From NCBI GenBank assembly GCA_030762175.1, contig CM060843.1, positions 116,876,869 through 116,940,868 of the forward strand: a DNA stretch of 64,000 bases. The letters run 5' to 3'. This document shows, piece after piece, positions 11,935 through 27,400 of the stretch. This DNA comes from Metallyticus violacea. Its lineage: Eukaryota > Arthropoda > Insecta > Mantodea > Metallyticidae. The notes under the pieces are model-generated. The model was not told where the DNA came from and ran no database searches. It saw only the letters and a list, made by a program, of their open reading frames with translations. A program made the position numbers and the translations under genes. Numbering within the stretch: the stretch's first letter is position 1; the number at the start of each line of letters is the position of its first letter.

Positions 11935-12085
11935 AATTAAAAGTTACATTAAAATGTCGCTGCTCAATGGACCAGCGTTTGATACAGTAGCAGTGAGTAC
12001 CACGCCAATGAACACCGCTCTCAACAATGAAACTTTGGCAAATCCGGCCTTAGGCTTACTTTTCTTGCTCGGCGCCATGAAAATC
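11935..12085 (+). CDS. Exon 2: start codon and N-terminal segment (CDS from 11954)
   Basis: This exon encodes residues 1-44. The ATG at 11954 has A at -3. The segment begins with a polar, Thr/Asn-rich stretch and ends in a short hydrophobic run ([12 protein letters not shown]) before a phase-0 donor ATC/GTGAGT at 12085/12086. The hydrophobic run is too far in for a textbook signal peptide if translation starts at codon 1. Starting at Met19 would still leave a long N-region. It may be a signal anchor or an atypical signal sequence. Confidence 0.75.
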
Positions 12086-15000
12086 GTGAGTATATCTTAG
12101 AGCCTAATTAAAGACTCCGTAATATAAAATATGCTGCTTTTAAAATAATAACAAGCCTTCGATATTAAAAGCTTTGGAATGTCCATGTATATTTATAGCA
12201 AAAACTTTATTACTGTCTTAGACTGTAATTTAGGGATGCATGAGAGCTAAATAAAATTTACTATCAAATATATAATGTGACAGAATTTGACTAAGCATGT
12301 CTATCTGAAGAGGATAAAGATACATTAATTTTTGTAAACTTCTCAAAATAAGTGGAAAATAATTTTATATATAACAGTTATATTCTGCATACTTTTCATT
12401 TGTTGTATTAGAATAAGTTTCATTCAACTGTGAAATTAATGCGGTTATCCTCAGATTCACCAGCATTCTGAAATATTGAGAAAACATTCTTTTTCATAAT
12501 ATTCTAAAGAGATACTATTTATAACTACCCTATTACCTCTACGATAATAATTAAACTCTATTTCACATCATATTCATACTTGAATATAAGTCAGATATTA
12601 TTTTCGTTTATTATATTTAGGTGAAAAACTAATGATTTTAAGATGCAAGGAACATAGTCATAATTGTAGAATGCTCCTTAATACAAAAAGTATGTACTTG
12701 TACACTTTCAGGTTTGTGAAGGACAGTTCCAATGCGAAAATTCCGTATGCATTTCACTCTCAGAAAAATGTGATGGTTACGATAACTGTGGTGATTTTAG
12801 TGACGAAAAAGACTGTGGTATGTTTGCATATATTTTTACTTTAAGTCCCACTTGATAAATATAGATACACGTTTTTGTCACAATAATTAGTTAACGTATT
12901 TGTATTTGTCCATTGTCTTGGATTCAATGTTCTATTCGATGTTTCAGGACCTGAATTATATAAGGGATCTCGTGTTGTTCGAGGAATTGACTGGCAATGG
13001 GGAGATCAAGATGGAAACGGTCCCGGAACAGTTACCCTGCTTAGAGCCGACAGTACGTATTGCCGAGAATTGAAACAAAGCAGACATCAACTAATAAAAT
13101 ATGTTTAGCATATAACAGAAAGATACGGATATAAATCTAAAGTTAATTAGCAAAAACTAAAACATTATTCCTTTAACATACAAAGCTCTAGTTTGACTTG
13201 TCCGCACATTCTCTAACAGTCCCAGAACACTAATACTAACGTTTCTCATCACCAGGACACGGGTGTTGATTATTTCAACTTCATGTAGCAGTACGTAATG
13301 CTAATATTTTCACAAATCCTGATCGTAGAGTTGTGTACGTAAAACGAGCATTTTAATGTCACTTGTTTTCATTTTCGAGCATTTTCTATTTAGGCCAAAA
13401 TTTATAGTTTTAGTATTTTATTGCTTTTCTATTTAAGCAATATAATGTAATTTATTAATAATTAAATGAATAGTTTTATATTATATAGTACTGTTGCTTT
13501 CCTCGTTTAAGCAAAGCTAGTATTTTTTTTATCAAAATGAAACATGCTTTAACCTTGAAATAACTAGCAGTAATAGGAAGAGGTATTGGGCCTTACGCAT
13601 TACTTTCCCTAGCGATTTGTCAGGAAGTGTTTGTTATTTAAACAGCCAGTTTACATTCTGGGAATTAAGGAGTAAGACGTGACACAATTGGCAACCAGAG
13701 ACGCGGTCATTGGTTCAGAATGCTGCCGATGGAAACGTTATATGACTATAGAGGAATGGGTTTACTGCATTCCGAGACTGCTATTCTTTTTACACCACCC
13801 CCATTTAGTCAAATAACAGGCCAAGGAACACCGCCACTTTGGTGTCTATAATCCAGTCAGTTTTAGTTGCAGTTCAGTTGCGCTCTAAAGCCACGAAACA
13901 ATATTATTTAAACCAAATGCTTTCTGAATTTGGCGAAAACGTGTTTGCGAGGGTTTGACATTATTGTGCAAGGCTTATGGAATTAAAATTGCAGCAGAGA
14001 AGAAATTCACCACATAACAGCACATCAAACACAAACACGCTTCCAAGAATGGTGTCAATAAGAAAACAACAGCGCAGTTCATGTTAACACAATCTGCAGC
14101 AAATACCAGTAAACCTTCAACATTTTTTTAAAGAACGTGTGATGATCTAGTCTCAGTAAATATTGAAACTAAATCATGTAAAACTATGGGACTTCCTGCA
14201 ACGCTACACTGGTCAATACAATCCAAGTGAAACACTTTTTAAAAGAATTTGTATTTATTCCTCAGTGCGATGAGGACACGTAAGGAGAATATAACAATAG
14301 CTAACAAGATCTTTGTCTCTATTGAAGAAACTAGCGACAGTGAGGTCACCCCTTACTACATGTTATTGTGAAGACTAGAAATCAACAGCCCGGATCGAGT
14401 ATTACTACTAAACATACAAGTTTTGGAAGCAGGTAACCAATTAACAATATGTCGATTGTTAGACGGCTACATTCCAAGTGGATATGGTCCAAGGGAATTT
14501 GACATGTCGTGCGTGTCCTGTTATGTCACCGATGTGCCAAAGCACTGGTATATACTCAAAGTTATTACAGCTATTAAAGGCTTTTATTCAAAGATGATGA
14601 ATCTTCTAACTTTTGTGCACAGATCACGGAAAAGTTCGCGCTCACGTTTCTACAGCCGACCAGCTTGTGTCTCAAACAAAGAAAATCTTTGCGTAAGTTC
14701 CATTAAAAAATCCAGGCGCTCCCCTGGCACTGGAACCCATCTTTACAGGGTGCGGTTTCTGGATCGAACTGCTGTGTACATCTGCAATAGTTTTCAAGCT
14801 GTTAAGTCCGTGGTCGATGCTCTGAAACCATAAGATACTAAAGCCATCCAACCAGTCGGGTGTAGTTTTATCAGAGTGAAATGGAGGATAAAACTCAAGT
14901 TAAGCTTGGCGAAGTGTGTGATGAAAAATAAAATGAAACGTGTGCTAGATAAAAGTCCGGGGTACTGCTCCGTGTGCTTAATTTTTGAATTACTGAAAAC

Positions 15001-18000
15001 TTACAACTCATTAGATTTCAAAGAATAATTGACATCTATTGACTTAGGATATTTAAACATCCGATGTTGAGTGAGTCGTTCCAAAATATAAAAACGTTAT
15101 TGCGGATATTCTGCGTTCCTTTACTTTTGAGACACTGCACATGCAAACTGCGGTATTAGGAGGCAACATTTTAGTACACTATTCAATTTTTTATTTTTTT
15201 AGCTGCAAATTAATGTAAATTATGTGCTTTCAAAAAGCTTAGTAGCTTACATTTAAAAAAGAATTATTAACGTTAGCCTACCACAAATTTCACGGTTTTG
15301 CAAAATCTTTTGGTAATTTGTGGGTAATTATAATTATAATTTAAGGGCATTTTATAGGAAATTTTAAGACAGCTTTAGATAGTCAGCAACCGGGACCTTC
15401 TTCTCACTTATTGGCAGCTTTCTTTGGTAGTGGAATTCTTTTGGGTGTCTATTACGAAAGTTCCATGCATTCCCGCTGGAACATAATATTAAAGTGTATA
15501 AACCAAAAGACATTATAACATTTCTGAAGGTTTCTTAGTGGATATTGCTATTATTAAGATAGCCTGGAAATGTTCAATTGTAGTAATAATGCAAACTTAG
15601 GTTGCAACTTCCAAAAATCAGAATATATGTCTTCATGTGCGTATCAAAGAAGGATCATTGCGAATGGTGAATAATATTTTAACTCTTATTCTTGGGTAAA
15701 AAGCATTTGTAAGTTTTGCAGAAAGAAAAATATCAGAAATTATTGACGTAATTTACTGTTAAACTCTGTTAAGTTTCCTTAACGCAGCCGAACTCCGAAA
15801 ATATACTTCTGTCCTCAAACAATCATAGAAAGTTATAAGAGATCAAAGCAATAAATAACTGGTTTCTTGAGTTTGTAAATATATTTTGATATAAAACGTG
15901 TGATTTTCCTGGATCGTAAGCATGAAATTGTGAAATCACAAAATACTGACTACTATGCCACGTAAATTCCAACATATCTATAAAACGCAATTACATAATC
16001 ACTGTTTTCTTCAGAATTTCTGCTTTAACTGATCTAAAAGTATTGTTTTGTAATTCTCCAAATTAATATTTTTATCAAGGAGGTAAATATATGCACAGAA
16101 TTAATTTTATGACAGTAAATGAGAAAAAAACTATGCAAATGTCATCTTAGCTTACTAACCGGTAATTTTATATGATAATTTAAGGAAAGTATATAATGTT
16201 AGGAAAAAGTATTTTTCTTCATTTATTGTTCATAATTGGTTTGATTTTTGTTAACTTTTAAAATTTGGAACAACATTGCCTAATAAAGTAATCATTAAGA
16301 TTAAATATGTGATATTTCCCTAATTATACCTTTTACGGTTATGATATATGTTTGTCAAAATCATTTTAATGTCAGCCCTATTTTCTTGAACTTGCGCATC
16401 ATTCTCCCCGGTGACGGTATTGCAGCTCTCTTCCGAGGCCGGGCAGCTCGGTAAGACAAAACTACGTCCATCGATCCAATGATGGTGACGATACGCTAAG
16501 GGGTTTCTTAAACTTAGTGAGATCTCACCTTACTAGATCATGGGCGCCACAAGAATCATCCTAGCCAAGGAAAAACTCACATGGCATATCCGGACATAAA
16601 CCCAGGGCCCCAGGAGTAATAGACAGGAAAGCGAGCCAGTATACCATGGAAATTACCTGTCAGAAATGTGCTCGTAGTATGTCACAAAATTTTTCTCATC
16701 TTGTGGCATTTTAAGAACTAACGTTGCTTGAAAACACTATACACCCTCAGCACATATACGACAAACAAGTAGTTAAAAAATCAGGAATGAATTTAAACAC
16801 ACGGCTATTCAAAGCAAAGTACAAGCTGATGCATCCAAGATCAAATGCATACTAAACTATTCGACAGTGATCTGGTTGCTGAACCGTTTCGCAAGAGTGT
16901 TTCGGCAACCAACCACACAAGCATTATAGGCGATTAGTTAAATAGAAGTCATATACAATGAATTTATATGAAAGTTAAAAGATATCGCTATCAACTTGTG
17001 TGTAAATATTTAAATATTTTTAAGTTAACTACTACAAACATAAATAAAATTGACTTTTAAGTCAATTGAAATTTATTGTGAACCGTGAAAATAAAGGCTA
17101 TCAGTGAATAAATCCTGCTATATTGACAACTACTGCTTCTATTGATAATGCAAAGGGTAATCAAAGCTTTCAATTGTCGGGGTGTACTGTAAGATAATGC
17201 AATGTGTATACAAACATTAAATGAGAGCTTATTAAAAAGCATTTACCTTCTAAGGAAACCAACATATCAAATTAATGCTATTTAACTAAATATGTACATT
17301 TGAATATATGTAATATTTTAAGGGCCAAATATTATCTCAACTAAATGCTTTATTATAAGGATAAGTTTTATCAACATCTTTTCATGTTTTAATTGCACAC
17401 GCATTAATAACTATATTTATATTCCATAATAATGCAATTACGCTCCATTACTGCGAAATAAAGCCTAATATATTTTAAGTTATATATCATTAAATGGCAT
17501 TTCACACTTGCGTCGTTCTTGTAAGAATCTTAAAATATCCTTATTTCTTATTGACACCATGCCTGTCATTGACGAATATAGGCATATACATTTTTCAGTT
17601 GACTGTAAAAATAAGAACAAGTATTGTATTTTCGTCGAGTCTATTTCTTGTATAACATGCTATGAATGACCTTCTTTTACAGAATGGGTAGAAGTAACAT
17701 GGGATGCCGGACAAACAAATGTATACCGAATGGGAGTCGATGATAAATATGACCTGAAACCAATGGGTGAGTGTTTGACATGTGAATTGCACTGATGAGA
17801 ACTAAAAAGAAATTTTTTGTGAGTTTTTTTAGATTAGAAAAATTAATAATTCCTGATATTTTATCGCGAAAAATTGAGACACTTTCAGTCTGTGAGCAAA
17901 ATGATATAAATCTGAGTCAAATTACGATAGAAATATTTTATTGTTCTCATTGTTAGTGTAATTAAATTATGATATTGGCGCCTATAGTGCCTTCTCTATA

Positions 18001-21000
18001 TTGGAATATTAAGTGCGTCAAATTGTGATTTTAGTACTTTGGTAGAGATGTTACAATATTATTTTGTTAGAGAAGAGCTCAAATTAGTTCTATACATGTA
18101 AACGGTGTAAGAATAAGTGTAGGAAATTATGAATTAGTATTGATCTCTATTGTCAAATTATTTAAATTATTAGACTTTTTTCGTGATAAAAATAAAACAT
18201 GTACTTGAAAATATTTTACACACTTTCCAACAATTGGAATAATAAACGCAATTTGAAGCTCTAAAAATATAGAGTGGAATAAAGGCATGTTGGTATTGGA
18301 GCTGTAAGCAACAGGTGAGGGTACAATAGGCCACGAGTTAGAAATAACTCTTCTCTTATGCCTTTCATTCATCAGTTCCTGTCGGGAGATGGCTCATAGC
18401 CTGTGTTTGAGTGCACCTAACTTACGTTTAATGCTTAAAAATGTCAATGCCTAATGGTGACAATAACAACTTAGGGGGCAATTTTTTAAAAAAAAAATTA
18501 CCTTACTCATAATTACCTAATTTCATCTTTATGCCAAAATATTTCATGTTTTAACAACAATATATTGCCAGCGATTTTCAAACGTTTTATGACAGCGGAC
18601 TTCACTTACAGATCTTTCGCTATAGTGGACCTACCCAAGCTCAAGATGATAAATTAGCATCACACATACACTTTAATGCTGTTCATTACTTGCTTACAAA
18701 ATTTAAGTATATGAACAAAGAAGTAAGTGCACATTTTAACAAAAAATTGTCTTTTTATTACGGTGAAGTCTTACACAATAGCAATAATCATAACAAATAT
18801 TACATTATAAAAATATAAAACACACAAAATATTAATATTAACACTAACTAAAATATATGGTGACCAGGTGGTGTAGTGGTTACCATACTTGCCTCCTAAA
18901 CCCAAGATCGCGCGTTCCAACCCGACCAGGACCGATGGATTTTTTCGAGCGTAAAAATCCTAAGTATGGCTTCCTTCGAAAGGGAAATAAAACCGTGGGT
19001 CCCATGTCGTACATTTACGGCACAAAAAAGAACCTCAAGAAAATTTATCGGCAGTTTCAAGCCCTGAATTTAATGGGACGCTGATGACCTGAGATGTTAA
19101 AGAGCGTCCATAAATAATCAATTAAAAAAAAAACAGCATTTACACGATAATTTTAATTTCTAAATGAGGGATGACTTTGTATTTCACTTACAAGCCTTGA
19201 TATATGTGGTTTAGAATGTTAAAACCGTCACAGGTGGCAGAGGTCGTTAAGGCATGGACTCATGACCGGTAGTTCTGGGGTTCGAATCCCACTGAGTGAG
19301 ATTTTCCCCCGGTTTTCCTCAGTCCTCATAAATGCTGGGTAAGTACCCTAAGCTTAGGCCTGGAACATTTCTTTCCTGGAAAAAAATAATCCTTTCCTAA
19401 TATTTCATCTCATGTATCATCAGTGCCCAACGCCTATGGTGCCTCAGTAGTAAAAACGGGCATTAAACACTATTAAAAATGATAAATTGTGCTTTAAGTT
19501 CTAATCATACATTTTTAAACGGCTTCTATACTTGTATATCAATAAGTTCAAAGACTGATTTTTAATTCAAGTACGTTGATATGAAATGCATTAGTACTAG
19601 CATGCCTTCTCTGATACTCCGGGAATATCGCGGCTTGCCTACCTCTCTGCTGTTGCTAAGGAAACTACTACGGTACATATGAGTGAGTGTTCTACCTGAT
19701 CCACGATTTTCGGATTAACTATTTGAAAGCTTCCTTAGAAAGAAATAATCCCCTTCAATTTGATTCTAATTAACTTTACGTTTTTAGTACGCGTCATATA
19801 TGTTTATTATTTTTGTTTTCTCGAAATTTGTTGTCTGTATTAATAAATTCAACAGCAAGTCCTATTAACAGAGTGTAATGTTTAATGGGCGGACGCCAGT
19901 TTGAGATGACCTGATTTAGCCTATTATGTTTTGTCATTAAGCTTATACATTAAAATAAAATGTCTCTATGTTTTATTCCAGTACACTATGGTTCACGTGT
20001 GGTAAGAGGTAAAGCGTGGAAATGGGGAGATCAAGATGGTAATCCTTCTGGACAAGGAGTAGTCACGGAGTTGGGAGATGGTAAGCGGGAACCTTTTTGC
20101 TTAATCTTATTATCATTTGCATAAAAATTTTAGTAGATCTTTCAGAAATAATCTGTGCACGGAAAACTTATTTCTGTTTATAATAACTGAAGACTCTTAA
20201 CTGTCAAATGGAGTGATGAAAAGGAAAGAGAGCTATGCAAATTCCCGCTGTGCTCGAAATATTATCCCATTTGGAAGATGAGGTCATAGGCTTCCTGATG
20301 TATTGAAGATGCCCATAATTTTTTTTTATTTTGTTTCCAAATACATAGCGATGAATAAATATTCAATTCAGAATAAAAATAATATACAGAGGATGCAAAA
20401 AAATGTACACACACTACAAGCAAAGAAAAAACTGTGTTAACATAACAAAACTGAATTCATGCAAACAGAAAATGATGATCACTAATCATCTTAGACTTTA
20501 ACAGTTACAACAGTTGCTCAAAATGCCCACCATCGGCGTCGATACACTTCTGAGTACGTTGAACTACTGATTGAGCAACGTTTGTGAAAATATCCTCAGC
20601 GATTGCAGCACATGCCGTTTCAATTTCTTCCCGAAGTGCTGCCGGTGTAGCTGGTTTTCTACGGTATACAACATACTTAAGAGTTCCCCATAGGTAGAAG
20701 TCCAACGGAGTTAGATCCGACAACGTGGTGGAAACCTCTCCGTCCCATTGCATTTGAACTTCAACAACATTGTCGGTTTTCCAATACCACTTCAGAAATG
20801 CTTTCCGCTGTTCAAACGATAATCTTGGCTCCATTTTGCTGTAGCAACGTAATGTGAGTCACGTGTGTTTACAGAACATCATACTGCACATTACTGTTGT
20901 TTTTCGGACCAACTTTGAAATATATTAATTAATATCTACTGTGAAAGTGTGTATACTTTTTGGCACCCTCTATATTTATAAAATAATTAAGTAGTTTATA

Positions 21001-24000
21001 CGTATATATATATATATATATATATTTATTCATATGATAAACGTTAATAATAGTTTATAAGAAAATGTTATAAGAATAGCGTACCTAAGATAGTAAATAC
21101 AATCGTTAAGCTATTGTGTTTCTTTATTTCAAAAATATTTCTAAGTTCAACTAGTAACCTTTTCTATTTTCTATTTTTATTTTCTAAACATTACTAGTGG
21201 CTTCGAGGTAATACGTTGATTGAACTAGGCAAATAACAGGGATTTATACAAACAGTGTTCGAAACAGTTAGTTCTGGCTGTGTAAAACTCTAAAAGTTTA
21301 TCTAAAAAGTAATATTAATTTAAAAGCAAATAATTAATTTCTGTTTTCGTTTACCAAAGTAGGGAAAGGAAAGCTAGGAAAAATTTTGATTTTCAGGTAT
21401 TATAATAGCAAAGGCTGCTGTAGCAAAATAAACTCAATGTAGATTCAGCTTATAAACAACCACATATAATTTGACTTTTATTGCTTTAGGGGAAAGTTTT
21501 TATTGTATTTCTGTAATACAAAAACATTTTAATTTGTAGATTGGGTGACTGTTGAATGGGACGCCGGAGAAACCAACCAGTATCGCTTTGGAGTAGCTGG
21601 AAAATTCTACGATATCATGATATTGGGTAAATACTTTTATCATAATCCTTAATGTGAAATATCTGAGAAAAATTAATATATAAGTTCAAAGGTATTTTTT
21701 CCAAATACTTTAGTACGCGTGTTCAGAGAACATGATTTGAGATCAAAATAGAAATAAAGATAATCGCATTTGTCCCTTAGGAAAATACTCATATGATGTA
21801 CTGAAGGCAATCAAATGTTGAAAGACGAATTAAAGAATAATGGAAGAGCAGCTTCTTGAAAAGCCATAAATTAAATGCAAACAATCCTCGTTTTAAATTA
21901 GTTTTTTACGCAGCAATATACAGTGAATTTAGGATAGTCCTGACAAAAGTTTCATCTGATAAATGACAGGAATGAGGGAGAAGTCACTAGATAAATATCC
22001 TGACAGATACATAATAGGAACTAACCGAAATAGTTTTAATCCTATGGCTATTATTTCCAAATGTGCTCCGTTCTTTTAAAAATGCTTAGAAATACACTGT
22101 CACAGGTAGGAAAAATAATGTACTATAAACATTTTTATTTTAATTGGGTTCTAATTTTCAAAAACGATAGAATTATATATAAACACTTTCTATTTTTTTC
22201 TACTGTATTTTCCCATTGCAATTTTAAACAACATTTAAGTTTCAGTTGTATTCTGCTATTCTATGAACAATAAGGACAGACATCAGGAGTCGATTTCTCA
22301 CATGAAAACGAACAAACAAGTCCACATCAACATATGTATGGAAATGTACAGAGATATTGTAATTAGAGTACCGGTGTAGTGCAGAACTAAGCACAAATAT
22401 CAATGTGTCAAAATGCAGGTCTATGATATGGGGTCATTCTGGTTACGTAACTCATATTCTAAGTGCTCACCGTGCCCTGAAAGCACGCCTTCCCAAGGAT
22501 TGCCGCACTCGTTCCAGTGTTCCCTCTTGCATCCGAAGAGTGGCGAAGGCCTCATTGACGCGTTGTTGAAGTGTCTGCAGACTAGGCCTCGGTCAGCATA
22601 CCCGACGCCTTTCAGGTGTCCTATCCATCCGTATTGAATTGCTCTATTTACAATATTTTTGACACATGTTTGATATGTATTCTTATTATTTATTTTTTAT
22701 TTATTTTGTTTTCCTATAGGAACACTCTCCTGAAGTTTGTCCTATTTTCCGGTCTCATCCTGTACACATATAGTATGGTATTTACACTGGTACCAACTTA
22801 GTATTCTTTTCTCATTATTTTAACATCGCATATCCTAACTCAGTTTTACTTAATATAATCTGGTCATGTAACAAAACATTTGTCATTTAAAATCATGGTC
22901 ATTAAATACAGGTTAGGCATAATATAGGGGTAGACAAAGTTAAACTTCATTTGTTATCAGGAACAATCGAAAAACCAGAAAACTGGGCATCCAGATATTG
23001 ATAGGCAGACAGTGGAAGCTGAGTGTTCTAACAAATTGAATTACAATCAAAATTAAAAGGGGCGAGGGGGAGGGAAGCATATATAAATGCGATGACAGGA
23101 GAAGACAGAATGGCAATGGCATGGCTGCGCCTCGCGAGATGGAAGGCGCAGAAAATAACACAGGAGAAAAAATATGTCCTATGTGTGTGGTAAGAAGGAA
23201 GAAATGTGTGTACATATTTTTGTAGAATGTTAAACTACGTCGCATATTATCTCATAAAATTTTGTGAGTTCGAGGAATATGGTGGCAGGTGTAAATTTGG
23301 TATTGATAAGAATAACTGGCAAGTGTTATGTAGGTTTATTAGGAAAATAAGATGGGCAAGAGAAAATCTCTGGCTAGAGAGGACATAGTATATAATGTAC
23401 TTATATATTTTAAACGTACTTCTATTGTTTTTTTCTCTGTGTTTGTATATATTTAATTGTGTATTCCTCTTGTTTAGGGTACTGTAATGACAAATTTAAA
23501 ATACTTATTAATGCCACCATTTTTTCTGTCATCACTGGGATACACGACTAAGTGTTCGTATATATGTAATTTGTGTATTTCACTGTTTTTTTTTCTCCTC
23601 AACATTTCTTGTATATAGAAGCGATGGATAAGCATTATAATTTATGTATCCGGAAGCCGTTGTTGAAATAAATGCATTTATTGCTTCCTATCTCATACAA
23701 CTTTAATACATGCAAACTTCAATATGCTTATTTATTTTTGGTTATTCTTAAGCTTTCTATCTTATGGTATATTTTATTTAAATATTATGCTTCTATACAT
23801 AAATATTAATTATGAATACTGAAATTTGTTTTATATATACAGGTTGCAAAAATACTGGCAACACATTCGGCACGTTGTGAAGTAACAAGCGAAGGTATTG
23901 TTGCTAACATGGGTACAGAGGAGTCAATGTACTCATTGTTACTCTTGCAGAGCTTATAGAGGAATGCGTACGAAGGTGTGAAAAGTTATCAAAGAGCACC

Positions 24001-26928
24001 GCCCTCAACAGTTTTCGATGTTTGAAAACCGGTGTGGACCAAATTATGCTCGATAGAAAGAAATGCTTAAAGAATTTCAGAAGGGTTTACCGGAATACCA
24101 ATGAAATCTTGCCATTATCGGGCAATGGCAGGTTGCCGCGATTCGAGGAGGATGCGTCAGGTGCAGGCCGCCTGACACTGCAGCATGCCAAGTGGAAGTA
24201 ATTCAATCTCTGCTGGAAGTGGGAGTTGGCTGATGAAGAAGAAATAATACATGTGACAGTGTTTCAGGAGTTGAAGGATTTGCTCGAAGATCGCAAAATT
24301 GCATCCTATTTGGTGCCTCATCACCTTACGAATGTTCAGAAATGTTATCGTTATATGCTCGCAGGCTATGAGAAAAGGTCATGCACTAATTGAAAGGATC
24401 ATCGCTTTGGATGAAACGTTGGCGTAATCTCACTAACCAGAAATATAAATGTTGTCAGTCCAGTGAATGACAACACTGCTATCCTCCCGACAAAGAAGCC
24501 AAGAACATGGGAAATGAAAGTGATACTGTCAATTATAGATGTGATACCTCAATCATGCAGTTCCTTAGAGTCACACTATTAATGCTGCACACATTGATTA
24601 TCATTTTAATCTGCTGTGCGCTCATAGTCTTACACGAAAATGCCCGTTTTCAAGTTGCTACTTCTATCTCTTCTCCAAACTGATAAAGATATCAGAGGAA
24701 AGCGTATCCATACCAAAGAAGCAATTCTGTAATCTCGCTTTCTCTAAAGTCAATAAAAACAGAATTCAGGTTTTCAAGAAGCGTTACTAAGATTGATAAA
24801 TGTGATAGGGAATTATATTAAACAAATGTCCTGGTTCAGGAGTAAATTGTTTCTCAGATATTGATGTGCTGACACTGCTTTCTTCCAGCCCTTTCATTTA
24901 TCTGTAGTAATTTGATTTTGTTTATTTTTCATTGAAGATAATAAACCATACGTTGGCGATAGAGTATTGAGAGGACTGGACTGGATATGGGGTGACCAAG
25001 ATGGATCGGGTCCAGGAACCATCGAACTGGTGCGCGATGATGGTGAGTGTTCACCGTATGCTTTATATTAATATTCGTTGCTGTTCTAAGAAATAAACGT
25101 TAAGTATTTCTAAAATTTTGGTTTAATATTTTCCAAAAATGGACTACATGTTCTAAATTTCCATATTAATTAGGTGTTATATTATAGAACAAATAAATTA
25201 TAATTTCAATATAATTAACAATATATAATTTGAATTGCTTTTAACTTAGCAAAATTATCTCAAGATAATAACTCTTTTTTTTTCTTTTTTCTTTTCTTTT
25301 AGGACTGTTTATTATTTAGCTGAATCAAAATATGTAATTTACTTTTGAAACTTATTGATGATGAATAATTCTCCTTTTTTAATTACAGGATGGGTTGGAG
25401 TTACATGGGATAATGGATATTACAACGTGTACAGAATGAGCTACGAAGGAAAGTACGATCTCAAAATTGTTGGTAAGTTAGTAACATAAAAAATACCTAA
25501 ACATGATCTCCACAAACCTCGAAAATTAACAAATAGAAGTAGCAGTGTTTTTGTGTTTTTTTACAAATAGCCTTATAACCTAACTATGTCGTGCAGGTCC
25601 TGGGACCATATATGCTTTCACAATAAACTAAAAAATATGTACATGATATTGCATAAGTGAATATTTAACTCTTAAGGTACAAAGTATAAATATCGATGTA
25701 TATATAGTATAACTACATGAAGACAAAATTTAAAGTGCATAAAATGAGAAAAAAAGAAAAAAGTACAAAAAGTACCACCATCTATGTATAAATATTTCCA
25801 AAATAGTGTCTAATGTTCCCCTATCTCCCTTCCCGGTTATTACAATTTTCCGATCTGAGATCTCTTACTTTGTATAAAAAATTACCTACTCCCTCATCCT
25901 CCTTTCTATCTACCAGCAAATTCAGCATGCCACTGCCATCTGCCCCTCCCCCAGTTAACAAACGGGCCCAGTAATTATTTTTTCTCCATTTTTCCGTCCC
26001 CTCGCAGTTCACCAGAATAAGCTCCCAAGATACTTTCTCATACAGATCCCGTACCTCTCTCTCTCTCTCTGTTATTTGGTTATCCGACACGTGCCTGATA
26101 TGATACTGAGATTGCTCAGTTTGGCCCTTGTTTGGATGTAACGCTCCACCCCCCCCCCCCCCCCATTTGTTTTTCAACTCTTAATATACATATTTCCAGC
26201 GAAACTGTTTCTGTACAATACTAAACAGGCAGTTTTTATTCATCCCTCAGGCTTTTCTTAATTCTCCTCTAAGGCCCCCTTCTGTTTCCTTGCCCTGAGA
26301 ACCAAACGTTTCTCATTCTTATAGTTTCCAGTCCGACTCTTAATTTTGAAACCGTTCTATTTCCCCCATTCTCAACTGTTCATAGTAGAAGATCACCCTA
26401 ATTAGTGTCTGATTTCCGTCTTCAGTGCTCGAATCCTGCATTCCATATTCTCACTTTAGACACCAAAATCCTTAAGGATTTCGAAATATGCTGTACCCCT
26501 CCCCCCTAAAATATAGTAGATATGTAGTCTGTTTAGTCCACGCAATAGGTCGTCTATCGTAGTAGAAACAATTGTCATGTCATCCTTAATTTGTACCAAA
26601 GCGTTTTCCGATCAACAGAAACACTTTTTTGGGATAAAAAAACCAGTGCAATTTTCCCCGTTTGTATCAATCTTAATCAGAATAAATATAATAAATGTAG
26701 CTTTTGAAAGCTACAAACACCTATAATACCACAAGGGTTACCCTTTTATGACTTTAAAATATTCAGTGAGTCATTGTATATATTACAAACTTCATTAAAT
26801 CAAAATGATGCGTTAGAACATTTTCTTGTTACAAAAAATTATTAGATTCCTTTATTTATGGAAAGCAGCATTTGCAAACTGTCTACGACTTTTGTATTCT
26901 AATAACATGCTAGAACTTGCCGCAATAC

Positions 26929-26979
<51 letters not shown>

Positions 26980-27351
26980 GAAGACTTTCACAGACTTACC
27001 ATTCCAATCTGCTAAATTAGAGATTAAGAGAATTTTCGTTTCGTTGTGCGGCTTCTCACTCTTCTAAAAATAAGCCTTGGAGTGTGCTTCGTGGTTCCTA
27101 CTGCGTTCCCGATTCATCTCCTGCTGCAGCAATGACATTGTTTAGACTTTTGGCTGTCTTAGTGCTTATTTGTATCGTTTTAACCACCTATTCCGCCTGA
27201 TTGTGTACTTCTAGACATGCTCATTTGAACAAGTGTTCTGCACTAAACAATTTGAACTGCACTGTTGAAAAATATTGGGGAGCTCGCAGCCTAATGACCT
27301 AATGGACAATGACTTGGCATTTGTTAAATAAATAAAAATTATTATTGTTGC

Positions 27352-27400
<49 letters not shown>

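Noticed and set aside
14423..14833. 136-codon open frame as a host gene
   Set aside because: Its motifs and the flanking broken frames match a hAT-type transposase remnant inside intron 4.
18857..19084. Open frame and possible functional tRNA gene
   Set aside because: The tRNA-like part is followed by a body shared with three other copies, two of them with target duplications, so it is a SINE head.
20505..20834. 109-codon frame as a domesticated gene
   Set aside because: It lies wholly within inverted repeats flanked by TA and is best explained as a deletion derivative of a transposon. Kept only as a finding to test.
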